A stretch of DNA of 40,312 bases from CAZDDA01 sp964568045 (GCA_964568045.1 CAZMOL010000005.1:1-40312); one strand, 5' to 3'. Positions 23,568 to 32,248 are shown, numbered from the stretch's first letter. A program made the numbers and translations. The notes: generated by a model from the sequence alone, not told the origin.

Positions 23568-24211
23568 TGGGACAGAAGATCCATCCAATTGGCTTTCGAG
23601 TCGGGGTCACTCATAAATGGATCTCCAACTGGTACAACCCCAAACTCGCTCCAGAGTATATCGCCGAAGACAAGCACATTCGCGACCTAATCGCCAAGCG
23701 CTACCGCGGAGCGGCTGTCGCTGAGGTTAATATCGAGCGGTCTAAGGAAGACCGTGTGTCTATCGTCATCCGCTCGGCGCGACCCGGGATCATCATCGGC
23801 CGTGGAGGCAGCGAAATCGGGCAACTGCAAGTGGCTGTAGAGCGGCTTACTGGGCGAAAGGCAAAGATCTCGATCGCAGAAATCGAGCGCCCGGACTTGG
23901 AAGCCACGCTCATAAGCCAGGATGTGGCCAGGCAGATCGAAAGTCGCATTGCACCCGCCCGCGCCATGAAGGAAGTGATGCGTCGCGTGATGGCTGCAAG
24001 GGCACAAGGCGTGAAGATCAAAGTCAGCGGCCGTCTCGGCGGCTCTGAGATCGCCCGATCCATCACGATGAGGGAGGGTCGAGTTCCCCTGCAGACAATT
24101 CGTGCTGATATCGATTATGGCTTCACTGAGGCAAGAACGAAGTACGGCAACATTGGGGTTAAGGCGTGGGTTTTCCGCGGCGAGCATACCGCTGGCGGCA
24201 CAGAGGAATAA
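23567..24211 (+). CDS. rpsC: 30S ribosomal protein S3
   Basis: S3 (uS3), 214 residues, at the mRNA entry channel. MGQKIHPIGFRVGVTHKW start, a type II KH domain with IIIGRGGSEI, and the C-terminal GRLGGSEIARS and DYGFTEARTKYGNIGVKAWVF motifs are all present. It starts one base inside rplV. Confidence 0.98.
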   Translation: MGQKIHPIGFRVGVTHKWISNWYNPKLAPEYIAEDKHIRDLIAKRYRGAAVAEVNIERSKEDRVSIVIRSARPGIIIGRGGSEIGQLQVAVERLTGRKAKISIAEIERPDLEATLISQDVARQIESRIAPARAMKEVMRRVMAARAQGVKIKVSGRLGGSEIARSITMREGRVPLQTIRADIDYGFTEARTKYGNIGVKAWVFRGEHTAGGTEE

Positions 24212-24222
24212 GGTAGGATTAA

Positions 24223-24654
24223 ATGGCCTTATTGTTTCCTAAGCGAACAAAGTACAGGAAGTCTCATCGCGGCCGAATGAAGGGAAAGGCCCTGCGGGGG
24301 AATGATATTGCCTTTGGCGAGTATGGAATCCAAGGCCTTGCACCGGCGTGGATCACTGGACAACAGATCGAAGCCTGCAGGACCACTATCGCCCGTCAAA
24401 CTCACCGCGATTCCAAGATCTGGATTCGCATCTTTCCCAGCAAGTCAATCACCAAACACCCTGCTGAAGCACGCATGGGTAAGGGGAAAGGCACGGTGGA
24501 TCACTGGGTAGCGGTGGTGAAGCCTGGTCGAATCCTGTTTGAGATTGCGGGGATCAGTGAAGCGGAGGCAAAGAGGGTCCACGAACTCGTTAGCCACAAG
24601 CTTCCCATCCCTACCCGGTTGAAGAGCAAGGTTCTACTGGGAGGCGAGACATGA
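24223..24654 (+). CDS. rplP: 50S ribosomal protein L16
   Basis: L16 (uL16), 143 residues, at the A-site side of the 50S central protuberance. KRTKYRKSHRGRMKG at the start and ARMGKGKGTVDHWVAVVKPG are diagnostic. The stop overlaps the rpmC start as ATGA, so the pair is probably coupled. Confidence 0.98.
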   Translation: MALLFPKRTKYRKSHRGRMKGKALRGNDIAFGEYGIQGLAPAWITGQQIEACRTTIARQTHRDSKIWIRIFPSKSITKHPAEARMGKGKGTVDHWVAVVKPGRILFEIAGISEAEAKRVHELVSHKLPIPTRLKSKVLLGGET

Positions 24655-24851
24655 AGGCCGAGGAGTTGCGCGAGTTGACCGTAGAGGAGCTCGAGCAGAA
24701 GGAGCGAGAGTTCAAAAGGAAGCTGTTCAACCTGCGTTTCCAAAAGGCGACTGGAGAGCTGGATAATACGGCTGAGCTATGCAAGACGCGCAAAGATATC
24801 GCGCGGGTTATGACGATTGCCAGAGCGAAGATGCAGGAGGAACAAGGATGA
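24651..24851 (+). CDS. rpmC: 50S ribosomal protein L29
   Basis: L29 (uL29), 66 residues, a two-helix protein beside L23 at the tunnel exit. MKAEELRELTVEELEQKERE and FNLRFQKATGELDN are typical. It has 4-nt overlaps with rplP upstream and rpsQ downstream. Confidence 0.97.
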   Translation: MKAEELRELTVEELEQKEREFKRKLFNLRFQKATGELDNTAELCKTRKDIARVMTIARAKMQEEQG

Positions 24852-25093
24852 GGAAAGTGAAAACTGGACGCGTGGTAAGCGACCGTATGCAGCAGACTAT
24901 TGTGGTAAGGGTGGAAGAACGACACCTGCACCCTCGCTATCGCAAGCATGTTCGAAAACACGCGAAGTTCTACGCGCACGACCCCGCCGAAGCGGCTGGG
25001 CTGGGGGACCTCGTGAAGATCGAGGAGTCTCGACCCTACAGCCTGACCAAGCGCTGGAGACTGGCTGAGATCATCGAAAAAGCAGAGGCCTGA
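24848..25093 (+). CDS. rpsQ: 30S ribosomal protein S17
   Basis: S17 (uS17), 81 residues, OB-fold primary 16S-binding protein. GRVVSDRMQQTIVVRVEE and the HPRYRKHVRKHAKFYAHD stretch are typical. The ATG at 24848 overlaps the rpmC stop and has GGAGG 8 nt upstream; an in-frame extension to 24779 would lie inside rpmC and adds non-homologous residues. Confidence 0.97.
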   Translation: MRKVKTGRVVSDRMQQTIVVRVEERHLHPRYRKHVRKHAKFYAHDPAEAAGLGDLVKIEESRPYSLTKRWRLAEIIEKAEA

Positions 25094-25095
25094 TT

Positions 25096-25464
25096 GTGAT
25101 CCAGATGCAAACGATGCTAAAGGTGGCGGACAATTCTGGTGCAAGACAGGTCCGCTGCATTAATGTCCTAGGACCGTCGAACCGGCGACGTGGCGAAATA
25201 GGGGATGTAGTGGTCGGCTCGGTGCGCAAACGCCTACCTACCAGCGACATAGAGAAGGGTCAGATCGTACGAGGAGTCATCGTCCGCACCCGTAGTGCCT
25301 ATCGTCGAAAGGATGGAACCTATATCCGATTTGACGATAACGCAATCGTGCTCATCAATAATCAGGGGGAACCTATCGGGACGCGGGTGTTTGGGCCAGT
25401 AGCACGCGAGTTGCGGGACAAGAGAATGATGCGGATCATCTCCCTCGCTCCCGAAGTCTTATAA
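25096..25464 (+). CDS. rplN: 50S ribosomal protein L14
   Basis: L14 (uL14), 122 residues, at the subunit interface. It starts with GTG at 25096, giving the standard MIQMQTMLKVADNSGARQ; RFDDNAIVLINNQGEPIGTR and the end ISLAPEVL are typical. It begins 2 nt after rpsQ. Confidence 0.98.
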   Translation: MIQMQTMLKVADNSGARQVRCINVLGPSNRRRGEIGDVVVGSVRKRLPTSDIEKGQIVRGVIVRTRSAYRRKDGTYIRFDDNAIVLINNQGEPIGTRVFGPVARELRDKRMMRIISLAPEVL

Positions 25465-25472
25465 AGGAGAGC

Positions 25473-25787
25473 ATGATGAGGACTGTGCGTAAGGGGGATC
25501 GGGTGAAGGTGATCGCAGGAAACGATCGCGGAAAGGTCGGCAAAGTACTAGTCGTCTATCCCGAGCGAAGTCGGCTGGTTGTAGAAAACGTACACATGAT
25601 CACAAAACATCAACGGCCAACCCAAACCCTGCGCGAACCGGGGATCATCAAGCGTGAAGGAACGATACACATTTCAAATGTGTTGCCACTTTGTCCAGAG
25701 TGCGGCCTACCAACACGCGTCGGTTTTGCGGTGGTGGAGGGCGAAAAGATACGTCGTTGTAAACAGTGTGGCGAGGTATTCCGATAG
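25473..25787 (+). CDS. rplX: 50S ribosomal protein L24, zinc-ribbon form
   Basis: L24 (uL24), 104 residues, an early assembly initiator with a KOW motif (KGDRVKVIAGNDRGKVGKV). The C-terminal half keeps CPECGLPTRVGF and CKQCGEVFR, two CxxC pairs forming the zinc-type ribbon. Two ATGs lie in tandem at 25473 and 25476; AGGAG at 25465-25469 is better spaced for the second, so the product may lack the first Met. Confidence 0.97.
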   Translation: MMRTVRKGDRVKVIAGNDRGKVGKVLVVYPERSRLVVENVHMITKHQRPTQTLREPGIIKREGTIHISNVLPLCPECGLPTRVGFAVVEGEKIRRCKQCGEVFR

Positions 25788-25789
25788 AG

Positions 25790-26323
25790 ATGCTGTTGCG
25801 TGAGAGGTTTGCGAAAGAGATTGTCCCTCGGTTGATAAAAGAACTCCACCTGGCCAATGTCATGCAGGTTCCGCGTGTGGAGAAGGTCGTGATCAATATG
25901 GGTGTCTCTGATAAAGATAATCCCAAGGTGCTCGAGGGGGCAATGAAGAACATGACAACGATTGCCGGACAGAAACCAATTGTGACAAAAGCAACGCGGT
26001 CGATCTCTGATTTTCATCTTGCGGCTGGAGATCCAATTGGATGCAAGGTGACACTGCGTCGCAACCAGGCACACGAGTTCTTGAACAAGTTGTTTAACGC
26101 GGTCTTACCCGGAATCCGCGATTTCCGTGGTCTATCGGCCTCGTCATTCGACGGCCGGGGCAACTACACGCTGGGAATCAGTGAGCAACTCGTCTTCCCA
26201 GAGATTTCCTACAACGACACCGTGACGATCCAAGGGATGGACATAACGATCGTAACCACTGCCACAACCGATCAAGAGGGTTACGCGCTTCTCAAGGATC
26301 TTGGACTTCCATTCAAGGACTAG
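25790..26323 (+). CDS. rplE: 50S ribosomal protein L5
   Basis: L5 (uL5), 177 residues, 5S rRNA-binding protein of the central protuberance. NVMQVPRVEKVVINMGVSD, SISDFHLAAGDPIGCKVTLR and FDGRGNYTLGISEQLVFPEI are diagnostic. The ATG at 25790 is favoured over a GTG at 25766, which would overlap rplX by 22 nt and add residues unlike L5; only a distant GAGG precedes it, so coupling to rplX probably drives initiation. Confidence 0.96.
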   Translation: MLLRERFAKEIVPRLIKELHLANVMQVPRVEKVVINMGVSDKDNPKVLEGAMKNMTTIAGQKPIVTKATRSISDFHLAAGDPIGCKVTLRRNQAHEFLNKLFNAVLPGIRDFRGLSASSFDGRGNYTLGISEQLVFPEISYNDTVTIQGMDITIVTTATTDQEGYALLKDLGLPFKD

Positions 26324-26334
26324 GGGGAGAGGTC

Positions 26335-26520
26335 ATGGCCAAGAAAGCATTAATTCTGAAGAGCAAAAAGCCTCCAAAGTTTTCCACCCGGGCGTACAGC
26401 AGATGCAGTTTATGCGGACGTCCACACGGGTATTTTCGTGATTTCGGGATCTGCCGACTTTGCTTTCGCAAGCTAGCGCACCGAGGGGAGATCCCTGGCG
26501 TAAAGAAAGCAAGCTGGTAG
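26335..26520 (+). CDS. rpsN: 30S ribosomal protein S14 type Z
   Basis: Short zinc-binding S14 (uS14), 61 residues, with CSLCGRPHGYFRDFGICRLCFR giving two CxxC pairs and the GVKKASW end. The zinc form is the ancestral type; no longer zinc-free paralogue is in the window. GGGAGAGG precedes the ATG. Confidence 0.97.
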   Translation: MAKKALILKSKKPPKFSTRAYSRCSLCGRPHGYFRDFGICRLCFRKLAHRGEIPGVKKASW

Positions 26521-26529
26521 GGAGGAACG

Positions 26530-26937
26530 ATGACGATAGAACACCCCATAGCTGACATGTTGACGCGTATTCGAAACGCTAATGCAAAGTTCCATCCCGA
26601 TGTGTCAATGCCGCATTCCAAAGTAAAGGAGACGATCTCGCGCATCCTGGAAGCGGAGGGCTTCATTTCGAGCTACGAGGTCATCCAGCGTAAGCCGCAG
26701 TCCACACTGCGCCTCCGGCTAAAATACAGAGGAGAAAGAAGCAAAGCCAAGCGCACCATAACTGGAATCAAACTGGTGAGTAAACCGAGCCGCCGGATGT
26801 ATGCAAGCAAGGAGGAGATACCGAGACCGGTTGGGGGACTCGGTATTTGTATCGTTTCTACTTCACAAGGGATCTTGTCTGGGCGTGAAGCCCAAGAACG
26901 CGGAATCGGCGGGGAGGTTCTCTGTGAGATATGGTAG
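26530..26937 (+). CDS. rpsH: 30S ribosomal protein S8
   Basis: S8 (uS8), 135 residues, central-domain 16S binder and, in enterobacteria, the spc-operon repressor. DMLTRIRNANAKFHPDVSMPHSK and the C-terminal VSTSQGILSGREAQERGIGGEVLCEIW are typical. GGGAGG precedes the ATG. Confidence 0.98.
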   Translation: MTIEHPIADMLTRIRNANAKFHPDVSMPHSKVKETISRILEAEGFISSYEVIQRKPQSTLRLRLKYRGERSKAKRTITGIKLVSKPSRRMYASKEEIPRPVGGLGICIVSTSQGILSGREAQERGIGGEVLCEIW

Positions 26938-26948
26938 GGTGGCAAGCG

Positions 26949-27509
26949 ATGTCTAAGGTGGGAAAAGTGCCAGTGAAGATCCCTGATGGTGTGAAGGTCG
27001 AGGTAGGCCCAGCACTACTTGCGGTGGAGGGCAAATACGGTCGACTTGTGCAGGGTTATCGTCCCGACCGGGTGGAGATCGTTGTTGCGGACGGCGTGGC
27101 AACGGTGAGTCGACGGCGCGAGGACAAACAGAGCCGCGCCTTTCATGGCCTCTACCGGAGTCTGTTGGCCAATATGGTTCACGGGGTCTCTCAACGCTGG
27201 GAGAAGGTGCTATTGGTGAAGGGGCTTGGATATCGCGCCAGGCTTCAAGGAGAGACTCTTATCCTTGACCTCGGTTACTCTCAACCGGTGGAGTATGTGC
27301 TTCCAGAAGGGGTGGAAGTTGAGGTCCCCAATCCGGGAGAGATCATCATCCGTGGGGCAGACAAGCAACAGGTCGGACAGGTTGCTGCCAAGATCCGGTC
27401 TTTCCGCAAGCCTGAGCCATATAAGGGAAAGGGCATCCGGTACAAGGATGAAGAGGTATTGCATAAGGCCGGGAAGCTAGGCGCCCAGGGCCCTGGCATG
27501 GGAGCGTGA
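26949..27509 (+). CDS. rplF: 50S ribosomal protein L6
   Basis: L6 (uL6), 186 residues, near the factor-binding site. It has two L6 repeats and the C-terminal EPYKGKGIRYKDEEVLHKAGK. The ATG at 26949 gives MSKVGKVPVKIPDGV, the usual start, with AGGGTGG upstream; an in-frame start at 26931 would overlap rpsH. The stop overlaps the next GTG. Confidence 0.97.
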   Translation: MSKVGKVPVKIPDGVKVEVGPALLAVEGKYGRLVQGYRPDRVEIVVADGVATVSRRREDKQSRAFHGLYRSLLANMVHGVSQRWEKVLLVKGLGYRARLQGETLILDLGYSQPVEYVLPEGVEVEVPNPGEIIIRGADKQQVGQVAAKIRSFRKPEPYKGKGIRYKDEEVLHKAGKLGAQGPGMGA

Positions 27510-27877
27510 GAACGGTGTCAACAACCAACAGAAAGGTGGAACGGCTCAGGCGCCATCGCCGGCTTCGTAGAACGATCTCCGGCACTGGATCACGCCCCCG
27601 ACTGTGCATCACAAAGAGCCTACATCATGTGTACGCACAGATAGTCGACGACGAGGCAGGCACAACCCTTGTCTCGGCGGCAACTTTGGACCGTGAGCTA
27701 CGGGAGACAATCACCGGGTGTAACATACACTCCTCGGAAAGAGTAGGGGAACTTCTTGCCAAGAGGGCACTGGAACACGGCATTGAAACGGTCGTCTTCG
27801 ATCGAGGTGGCTACCCTTATCATGGTGTGGTTGCCGCCCTGGCCGAAGCTTGTCGCAAGGGAGGGTTAAGATTTTGA
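27506..27877 (+). CDS. rplR: 50S ribosomal protein L18
   Basis: L18 (uL18), up to 123 residues, 5S rRNA-binding. RLRRHRRLRRTISGTGSRPRL, YAQIVDDEAGTTLVSAAT and FDRGGYPYHGVVAALAEA are typical. A GTG at 27506 overlaps the rplF stop (GTGA), but GGGAG at 27500-27504 is better spaced for the in-frame GTG at 27515, three codons later; either may be used. Confidence 0.96.
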   Translation: MRTVSTTNRKVERLRRHRRLRRTISGTGSRPRLCITKSLHHVYAQIVDDEAGTTLVSAATLDRELRETITGCNIHSSERVGELLAKRALEHGIETVVFDRGGYPYHGVVAALAEACRKGGLRF

Positions 27878-28377
27878 TCACCACCGACGAGTTCGAAAAT
27901 GAGATCATCGATATCAGAAGGGTCAGTAAGGTCACAAAGGGTGGTCGGAATCTGAAGTTTCGGGTCACAATTGTTGTTGGAGATCGCAAGGGACGAGTTG
28001 GAGTTGGATTGGGAAACACAACCGAGATCCCGCGTGCCATTCATCAAGCGATTCACGACGCCAAGAAACACCTGATCGACGTCCGCCTGGATGGACGAAC
28101 CATCCCTCACGAGGTGATCGGGAAGTTCAAAGCAGGCAAGGTGTTGCTGAAACCGGCTCACCCTGGAACGGGAGTTATCGCGAGTGTCACGGTGGGAGCG
28201 GTCTGCCGACTCGTAGGGATAGGCGACATCCTGACCAAATCACTGGGAACGACCAACCCACTAACCCTATCGCGAGCAGCGATCAACGGCTTGACCCAAC
28301 TGCGTAGCCGTAGCGAGGTCGAAGAGCTGAGGGGAAGCAAGACCGAATCAAAGGCAGAGGTCACGAATGAAGCTTGA
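27874..28377 (+). CDS. rpsE: 30S ribosomal protein S5
   Basis: S5 (uS5), about 167 residues, an accuracy protein at the mRNA entrance. RVSKVTKGGRNLKFRVTIVVGD, HPGTGVIASVTVGAVCRLVGI and the TNPLTLSRAAINGL end are typical. I choose the TTG at 27874, which overlaps the rplR stop as TTGA and follows GGAGG by about 9 nt; a TTG at 27850 would add eight residues encoded inside rplR. The 3' end overlaps rplO by 11 nt, so there is no room for rpmD. Confidence 0.96.
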   Translation: MITTDEFENEIIDIRRVSKVTKGGRNLKFRVTIVVGDRKGRVGVGLGNTTEIPRAIHQAIHDAKKHLIDVRLDGRTIPHEVIGKFKAGKVLLKPAHPGTGVIASVTVGAVCRLVGIGDILTKSLGTTNPLTLSRAAINGLTQLRSRSEVEELRGSKTESKAEVTNEA

Positions 28378-28813
28378 AGAACTTCGGCCGAGTAAAGGAA
28401 GTCACCACAAGCGCAAACGTGTTGGACGCGGATATGGTTCTGGTCGTGGTGGCCACGAGAGCGGTCGCGGAACTAAGGGTCAGAACTCACGTAGTGGTGG
28501 AGGGGTGCGCCCCGGCTTCGAGGGTGGCCAAACTCCTATCTGGATGCGTTTTCCCAAGCGAGGCTTTCACAACACCCCGAGAGTGGAATACGCTTGCGTC
28601 AACCTGGATACACTCGAAAGTCGCTTCCTGCCTCAGGCTGAGGTGACACTAGAATGCCTTCGGGAGATGTGCATCATTAAGGGACGAGAAGATAAGTTGA
28701 AAATCCTCGGGAGAGGCGCGTTAACGAAACCCCTAACGGTGCGAGCACACCGCTTCACACGTGAAGCCAGGCGCAAGATTGAGCAGGCCGGTGGACGGAC
28801 CGAGGCGGTGTAG
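28367..28813 (+). CDS. rplO: 50S ribosomal protein L15
   Basis: L15 (uL15), 148 residues, late 50S assembly protein. LRPSKGSHHKRKRVGRG, the Gly-rich GRGTKGQNSRSGGG stretch and GFEGGQTPIWMRFPKRGF are diagnostic. It starts inside the rpsE end, behind AGAGG. In most bacteria rpmD (L30) lies between these two genes. Confidence 0.97.
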   Translation: MKLEELRPSKGSHHKRKRVGRGYGSGRGGHESGRGTKGQNSRSGGGVRPGFEGGQTPIWMRFPKRGFHNTPRVEYACVNLDTLESRFLPQAEVTLECLREMCIIKGREDKLKILGRGALTKPLTVRAHRFTREARRKIEQAGGRTEAV

Positions 28814-28815
28814 CG

Positions 28816-30105
28816 ATGTGGGAGAAGTTCGCCTCTTTATTTCGGATTCCCGAACTTCGAAAGCGAATTCTATTTACCCTGGGTGCTATTATCGTTTTCC
28901 GTTTGGGAACGCACATCGCCGTTCCCGGCGTCAACGCAGAGGCACTGAAGGACTTCTTTGCCAGCCAGGGTGGAGGGATCTTCGATTTCCTCAATATGTT
29001 TACCGGTGGGGCTCTGCAGCGTTTCTCACTGTTCGCACTGGGGGTCACCCCCTACATCAACGCCTCGATTATCTTCAGCCTGCTCACCGCTGTTATTCCG
29101 AAGTTGAAGGAGATGCAGCAGCAGGGTCGTGAGGGGCGGAGAAAGATCACCACGTACACGCGGTGGGCAACCCTTGGACTTGCGGTCATTCAGGCTGCGA
29201 CAATGAGCATGCTGATCATCAACTGGGGCCTGGCGAGCGGCGGGCTGTGGTTCTACCTGACCTCGATCATCGCGCTAACGACGGGAACGATCTTCCTCAT
29301 GTGGTTGGGTGAGCGGATCACGGAAAATGGCATCGGAAACGGTGTTAGTATGATCATCATGATCAGCATCCTGTCTCGATTTCCCGCGCAGCTGCAGTCG
29401 ACGTACATTGAGATCTCAGCCGGAACGGTGAGCCCGTTTTGGGGGGTTGCGTTCTTCGCCATCCTTATAGTGGTGATAGCCGGAGTAGTCATGATTCAGC
29501 AAGGACAGCGAAAGATCGTGATCCAGTACTCCAAGCGGACGTCCGGGCGCCGCATCTACGGAGGGCACACCACTCACCTGCCGATCCGCGTCAATCAAGG
29601 CGGCGTCATTCCGATCATTTTTGCCATGGCAATACTCACCATGCCAATGACCTTCACTCAGTGGCTCCCTGCCCTCGCCTGGTTGCAGCCATACGTTGCC
29701 AATGGAAGCCTACCATACATGATTGCTTACGTTCTTCTCATCTTGTTTTTCACCTATTTCTACAGCTCGATTGTCTTCGACCCCCAGGATGTGGCGAAGA
29801 ACGTGCGCGAGGCGGGTGGCTTCATTCCCGGCGTGCGCCCTGGCAAGCCAACGGCCGATTACATCTCGGGAGTGCTGAACCGGATCCTCCTCATCGGTGC
29901 CCTCTTTCTAGCTGCAGTCGCTATACTTCCCTATATCTTTTCGGCGATCAGTGGCATACGCGGGATGTTTCTCATCGGAGGCACCTCACTGTTGATCGTA
30001 GTGGGGGTTGGAATCGATACCTTGATGCAGATCGAAGCACACCTCGTGATGCGGCACTACGAGAGCTTAACCAAAGCCGGAGGCCTGTTGGGAAGGAGAG
30101 GGTGA
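28816..30105 (+). CDS. secY: Protein translocase subunit SecY
   Basis: Channel subunit of the Sec translocon, 429 residues with ten membrane helices. FRLGTHIAVPGVN, the plug-side FASQGGGIFDFLNMFTGGAL, PYINASIIFSLLTAVIP and the cytosolic GGFIPGVRPGKPTADYI loop are typical. It starts 2 nt after rplO, and its stop overlaps the adk start. SecE and SecG are not in the window. Confidence 0.98.
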   Translation: MWEKFASLFRIPELRKRILFTLGAIIVFRLGTHIAVPGVNAEALKDFFASQGGGIFDFLNMFTGGALQRFSLFALGVTPYINASIIFSLLTAVIPKLKEMQQQGREGRRKITTYTRWATLGLAVIQAATMSMLIINWGLASGGLWFYLTSIIALTTGTIFLMWLGERITENGIGNGVSMIIMISILSRFPAQLQSTYIEISAGTVSPFWGVAFFAILIVVIAGVVMIQQGQRKIVIQYSKRTSGRRIYGGHTTHLPIRVNQGGVIPIIFAMAILTMPMTFTQWLPALAWLQPYVANGSLPYMIAYVLLILFFTYFYSSIVFDPQDVAKNVREAGGFIPGVRPGKPTADYISGVLNRILLIGALFLAAVAILPYIFSAISGIRGMFLIGGTSLLIVVGVGIDTLMQIEAHLVMRHYESLTKAGGLLGRRG

Positions 30106-30734
30106 TGAGTTGGCGAAGAATCGCGCTCCTTGGCCCCCCCGGTGCAGGCAAGGGAACACAAGCAAAGCTACTTGCGCAGAAGACCGGCCTTATTCACCTC
30201 TCTACCGGAGACATTTTGCGGGAGGAAGTGGCGCGTAGTACCGCCCTCGGTCAAGCCGCAAAGGGACGGATGGATAAAGGAGATCTGGTTCCCGACGATC
30301 TCATCGTCGACATGGTCCGCGAACGTATTACCAGAGCGGATGGATTCATCCTTGACGGCTTTCCACGAACGGTTGTACAGGCCGAGGCACTGGCTGAGAT
30401 CACCGCGCTCGACGGCACAATCAATGTAGCACTCTCGCGAGAAGAAGTAATCCACCGACTCTCCTCCCGTCGTGTTTGCCAAGATTGTGGGAAGATCTAT
30501 AACCTCCTGTTCAATCCGCCGGAGATGGATATGCGCTGTGACGCCTGCGGAAGTCTGCTCTTCCTGCGAAACGACGATCTACCTGATGTGATCAAGAAAC
30601 GATACGACGTGTACGCCCAAGAGACCGCTCCCCTGATCGAATACTACAGCAAGCAAGGGTTGTTGTATGAAGTCGATGGGGAAAGGCCCTCCAGCGAAGT
30701 ACTGAGCCACATTCTTGACTTAATCGCCGAATGA
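30105..30734 (+). CDS. adk: Adenylate kinase, zinc-LID form
   Basis: Adenylate kinase (ATP + AMP to 2 ADP), 209 residues. P-loop GPPGAGKGTQ, AMP-site HLSTGDILRE, DGFPRT, and a LID domain with CQDCGKIYN and CDACG: four cysteines that hold zinc in Gram-positive and thermophilic enzymes. The ATG at 30105 overlaps the secY stop and has AAGGAGAGG upstream. The stop overlaps map by ATGA. Confidence 0.97.
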   Translation: MSWRRIALLGPPGAGKGTQAKLLAQKTGLIHLSTGDILREEVARSTALGQAAKGRMDKGDLVPDDLIVDMVRERITRADGFILDGFPRTVVQAEALAEITALDGTINVALSREEVIHRLSSRRVCQDCGKIYNLLFNPPEMDMRCDACGSLLFLRNDDLPDVIKKRYDVYAQETAPLIEYYSKQGLLYEVDGERPSSEVLSHILDLIAE

Positions 30735-31486
30735 TTCAACTGAAAACCCCGTCCGAGATCGCCATCTTACGTGAAAACGGGAGGATTCTTGCTTCCATTA
30801 TCCACACGGTTTGTCAAGACGTTGCCCCAGGACGCAGTACCGCCTCTCTGGATCAGCTCGCCGAGCGGCTGATTTGCGAAGCTGGCGCCAAACCAGCGTT
30901 CAAAGGCTACCAGGGGTATCCAGCAACGCTTTGCACCTCGATCAATCATGAAGTTGTGCACGGGATTCCCTCGGAGAAACGATGCTTGCAGGAAGGGGAC
31001 ATCCTCTCGATCGATGTGGGGCTTTTGCGCGAAGGCCTGTACGCGGACATGGCGGTGACAGTACCAGTCGGGGAGGTAGATGACGCGGCACAACAACTCC
31101 TGCGAATCACCGAGCAGGCCTTGTGGCTTGGGATTGAACAGGTTACAATTGGAAACCGCTTGTCCGACATCTCGCACGCGATCGGCTCCTACGTGGAACG
31201 CGAGGGACTGAGCGTGGTCAAAGAGTATGTGGGGCACGGCATAGGTAAGGAGCTACACGAGGACCCGCAGATCCCGAACTATGGTCCACCGGGCCAGGGC
31301 CTGCGATTGCGGGCGGGAATGGTTTTTGCCATCGAGCCCATGGTGAAAACGGATTCTGAGCCGACAAAGCTACTCGATGATGATTGGACCGTGGTGACGT
31401 CAACTGGTGGACTTGCCGCGCATTATGAGCACACGGTTGTCCTAACACAGACGGGAGTGGATGTCCTGACACAGGGAGGTGAGTAA
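30731..31486 (+). CDS. map: Methionine aminopeptidase, type I
   Basis: Removes the N-terminal Met from nascent proteins; 251 residues of the pita-bread fold. Metal ligands are readable in SIDVG (Asp), YADMAVT (Asp), GHGIG (His), AIEPM (Glu) and YEHTVV (Glu). Its place between adk and infA is standard. It overlaps adk by 4 nt. Confidence 0.97.
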   Translation: MIQLKTPSEIAILRENGRILASIIHTVCQDVAPGRSTASLDQLAERLICEAGAKPAFKGYQGYPATLCTSINHEVVHGIPSEKRCLQEGDILSIDVGLLREGLYADMAVTVPVGEVDDAAQQLLRITEQALWLGIEQVTIGNRLSDISHAIGSYVEREGLSVVKEYVGHGIGKELHEDPQIPNYGPPGQGLRLRAGMVFAIEPMVKTDSEPTKLLDDDWTVVTSTGGLAAHYEHTVVLTQTGVDVLTQGGE

Positions 31487-31492
31487 GCACGA

Positions 31493-31735
31493 GTGGCGAA
31501 ATCGGATAATCTCGGTCAAAAGAAAACGGATGTAATTCGTCAGAGAGGTGAGGTCATCGAGAGTCTACCAAGCTCCATGTTCCGGGTGAGACTGGCTAAT
31601 GGCCATGTGGTTCTCTGTCACATATCCGGGCGAATCCGAAAGCACTATATCCGCATCTTGACGGGAGACCGCGTGATCGTGGAATTTTCGCCGTATGACT
31701 TGACCAAGGGAAGAATTGTGTATCGGGAAAGTTAG
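31493..31735 (+). CDS. infA: Translation initiation factor IF-1
   Basis: OB-fold IF-1, 80 residues against about 72 usually; the excess is an N-terminal KSDNLGQKKTDV segment before the normal GEVIESLPSSMFRVRLANGHVVLCHISGRIRK core. It starts with GTG at 31493; GGAGGTGA lies in the map end about 14 nt away, farther than usual. It binds the 30S A site during initiation. Confidence 0.95.
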   Translation: MAKSDNLGQKKTDVIRQRGEVIESLPSSMFRVRLANGHVVLCHISGRIRKHYIRILTGDRVIVEFSPYDLTKGRIVYRES

Positions 31736-31753
31736 CCACCGTGCTGCACAACA

Positions 31754-31867
31754 ATGAAGGTACGTAGTTCTGTGAAGAAGATTTGTCCAAAGTGCAAGGT
31801 AATCCGCCGAGCAGGACGCCTAATGATCATCTGCCGAAATCCTAAGCACAAGCAGAGGCAGGGTTAA
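31754..31867 (+). CDS. rpmJ: 50S ribosomal protein L36
   Basis: Very small protein, 37 residues: MKVRSSVKKICPKCKVIRR, then ICRNPKHKQRQG. The zinc ligands C11, C14, C27 and H32 are intact, the standard zinc-binding L36. It lies 18 nt after infA and 13 nt before rpsM, its normal place. Confidence 0.97.
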   Translation: MKVRSSVKKICPKCKVIRRAGRLMIICRNPKHKQRQG

Positions 31868-31880
31868 AGGGAGAGAATGT

Positions 31881-32246
31881 ATGGCGAGAATAGCCGGGGT
31901 TAACCTACCCAATGAGAAACGAATTGAGATAGGATTGACCTACATATACGGTATAGGCCGATCACGTGCCGCGGAAATCCTCGAACAAACGGGGGTTTCG
32001 TCGGACGTGCGCGTAAGGGATTTAACCGAGAAGGAAGTCGCTACCCTAAGGCGGGAAGTAGAGCAGCATCTTGTTGAAGGAGATCTGCGACGTCGAGTCT
32101 ACGCAAGTATTCAGAGATTGAAGGATATCAACGCATATCGTGGGATCCGCCACAAGCGACGACTCCCATCTCGGGGCCAGCGAACGCGGTCAAATGCGCG
32201 AACGTGGAAGGGACCGCGTCCCGCCAAGGCCGGGAAAAAGAGGTAG
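31881..32246 (+). CDS. rpsM: 30S ribosomal protein S13
   Basis: S13 (uS13), 121 residues, head-domain protein contacting the 50S subunit and P-site tRNA. MARIAGVNLPNEKRIEIGLTY, GIGRSRA and the YRGIRHKRRLPSRGQRTRSNAR segment with a basic tail are typical. GGGAGAG precedes the ATG. Confidence 0.98.
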   Translation: MARIAGVNLPNEKRIEIGLTYIYGIGRSRAAEILEQTGVSSDVRVRDLTEKEVATLRREVEQHLVEGDLRRRVYASIQRLKDINAYRGIRHKRRLPSRGQRTRSNARTWKGPRPAKAGKKR

Positions 32247-32248
32247 GA

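Noticed and set aside
29439..30104. A long frame running through secY into adk
   Set aside because: The part before 30105 is secY in another frame; adenylate kinase clearly starts at 30105 with its own ribosome site.
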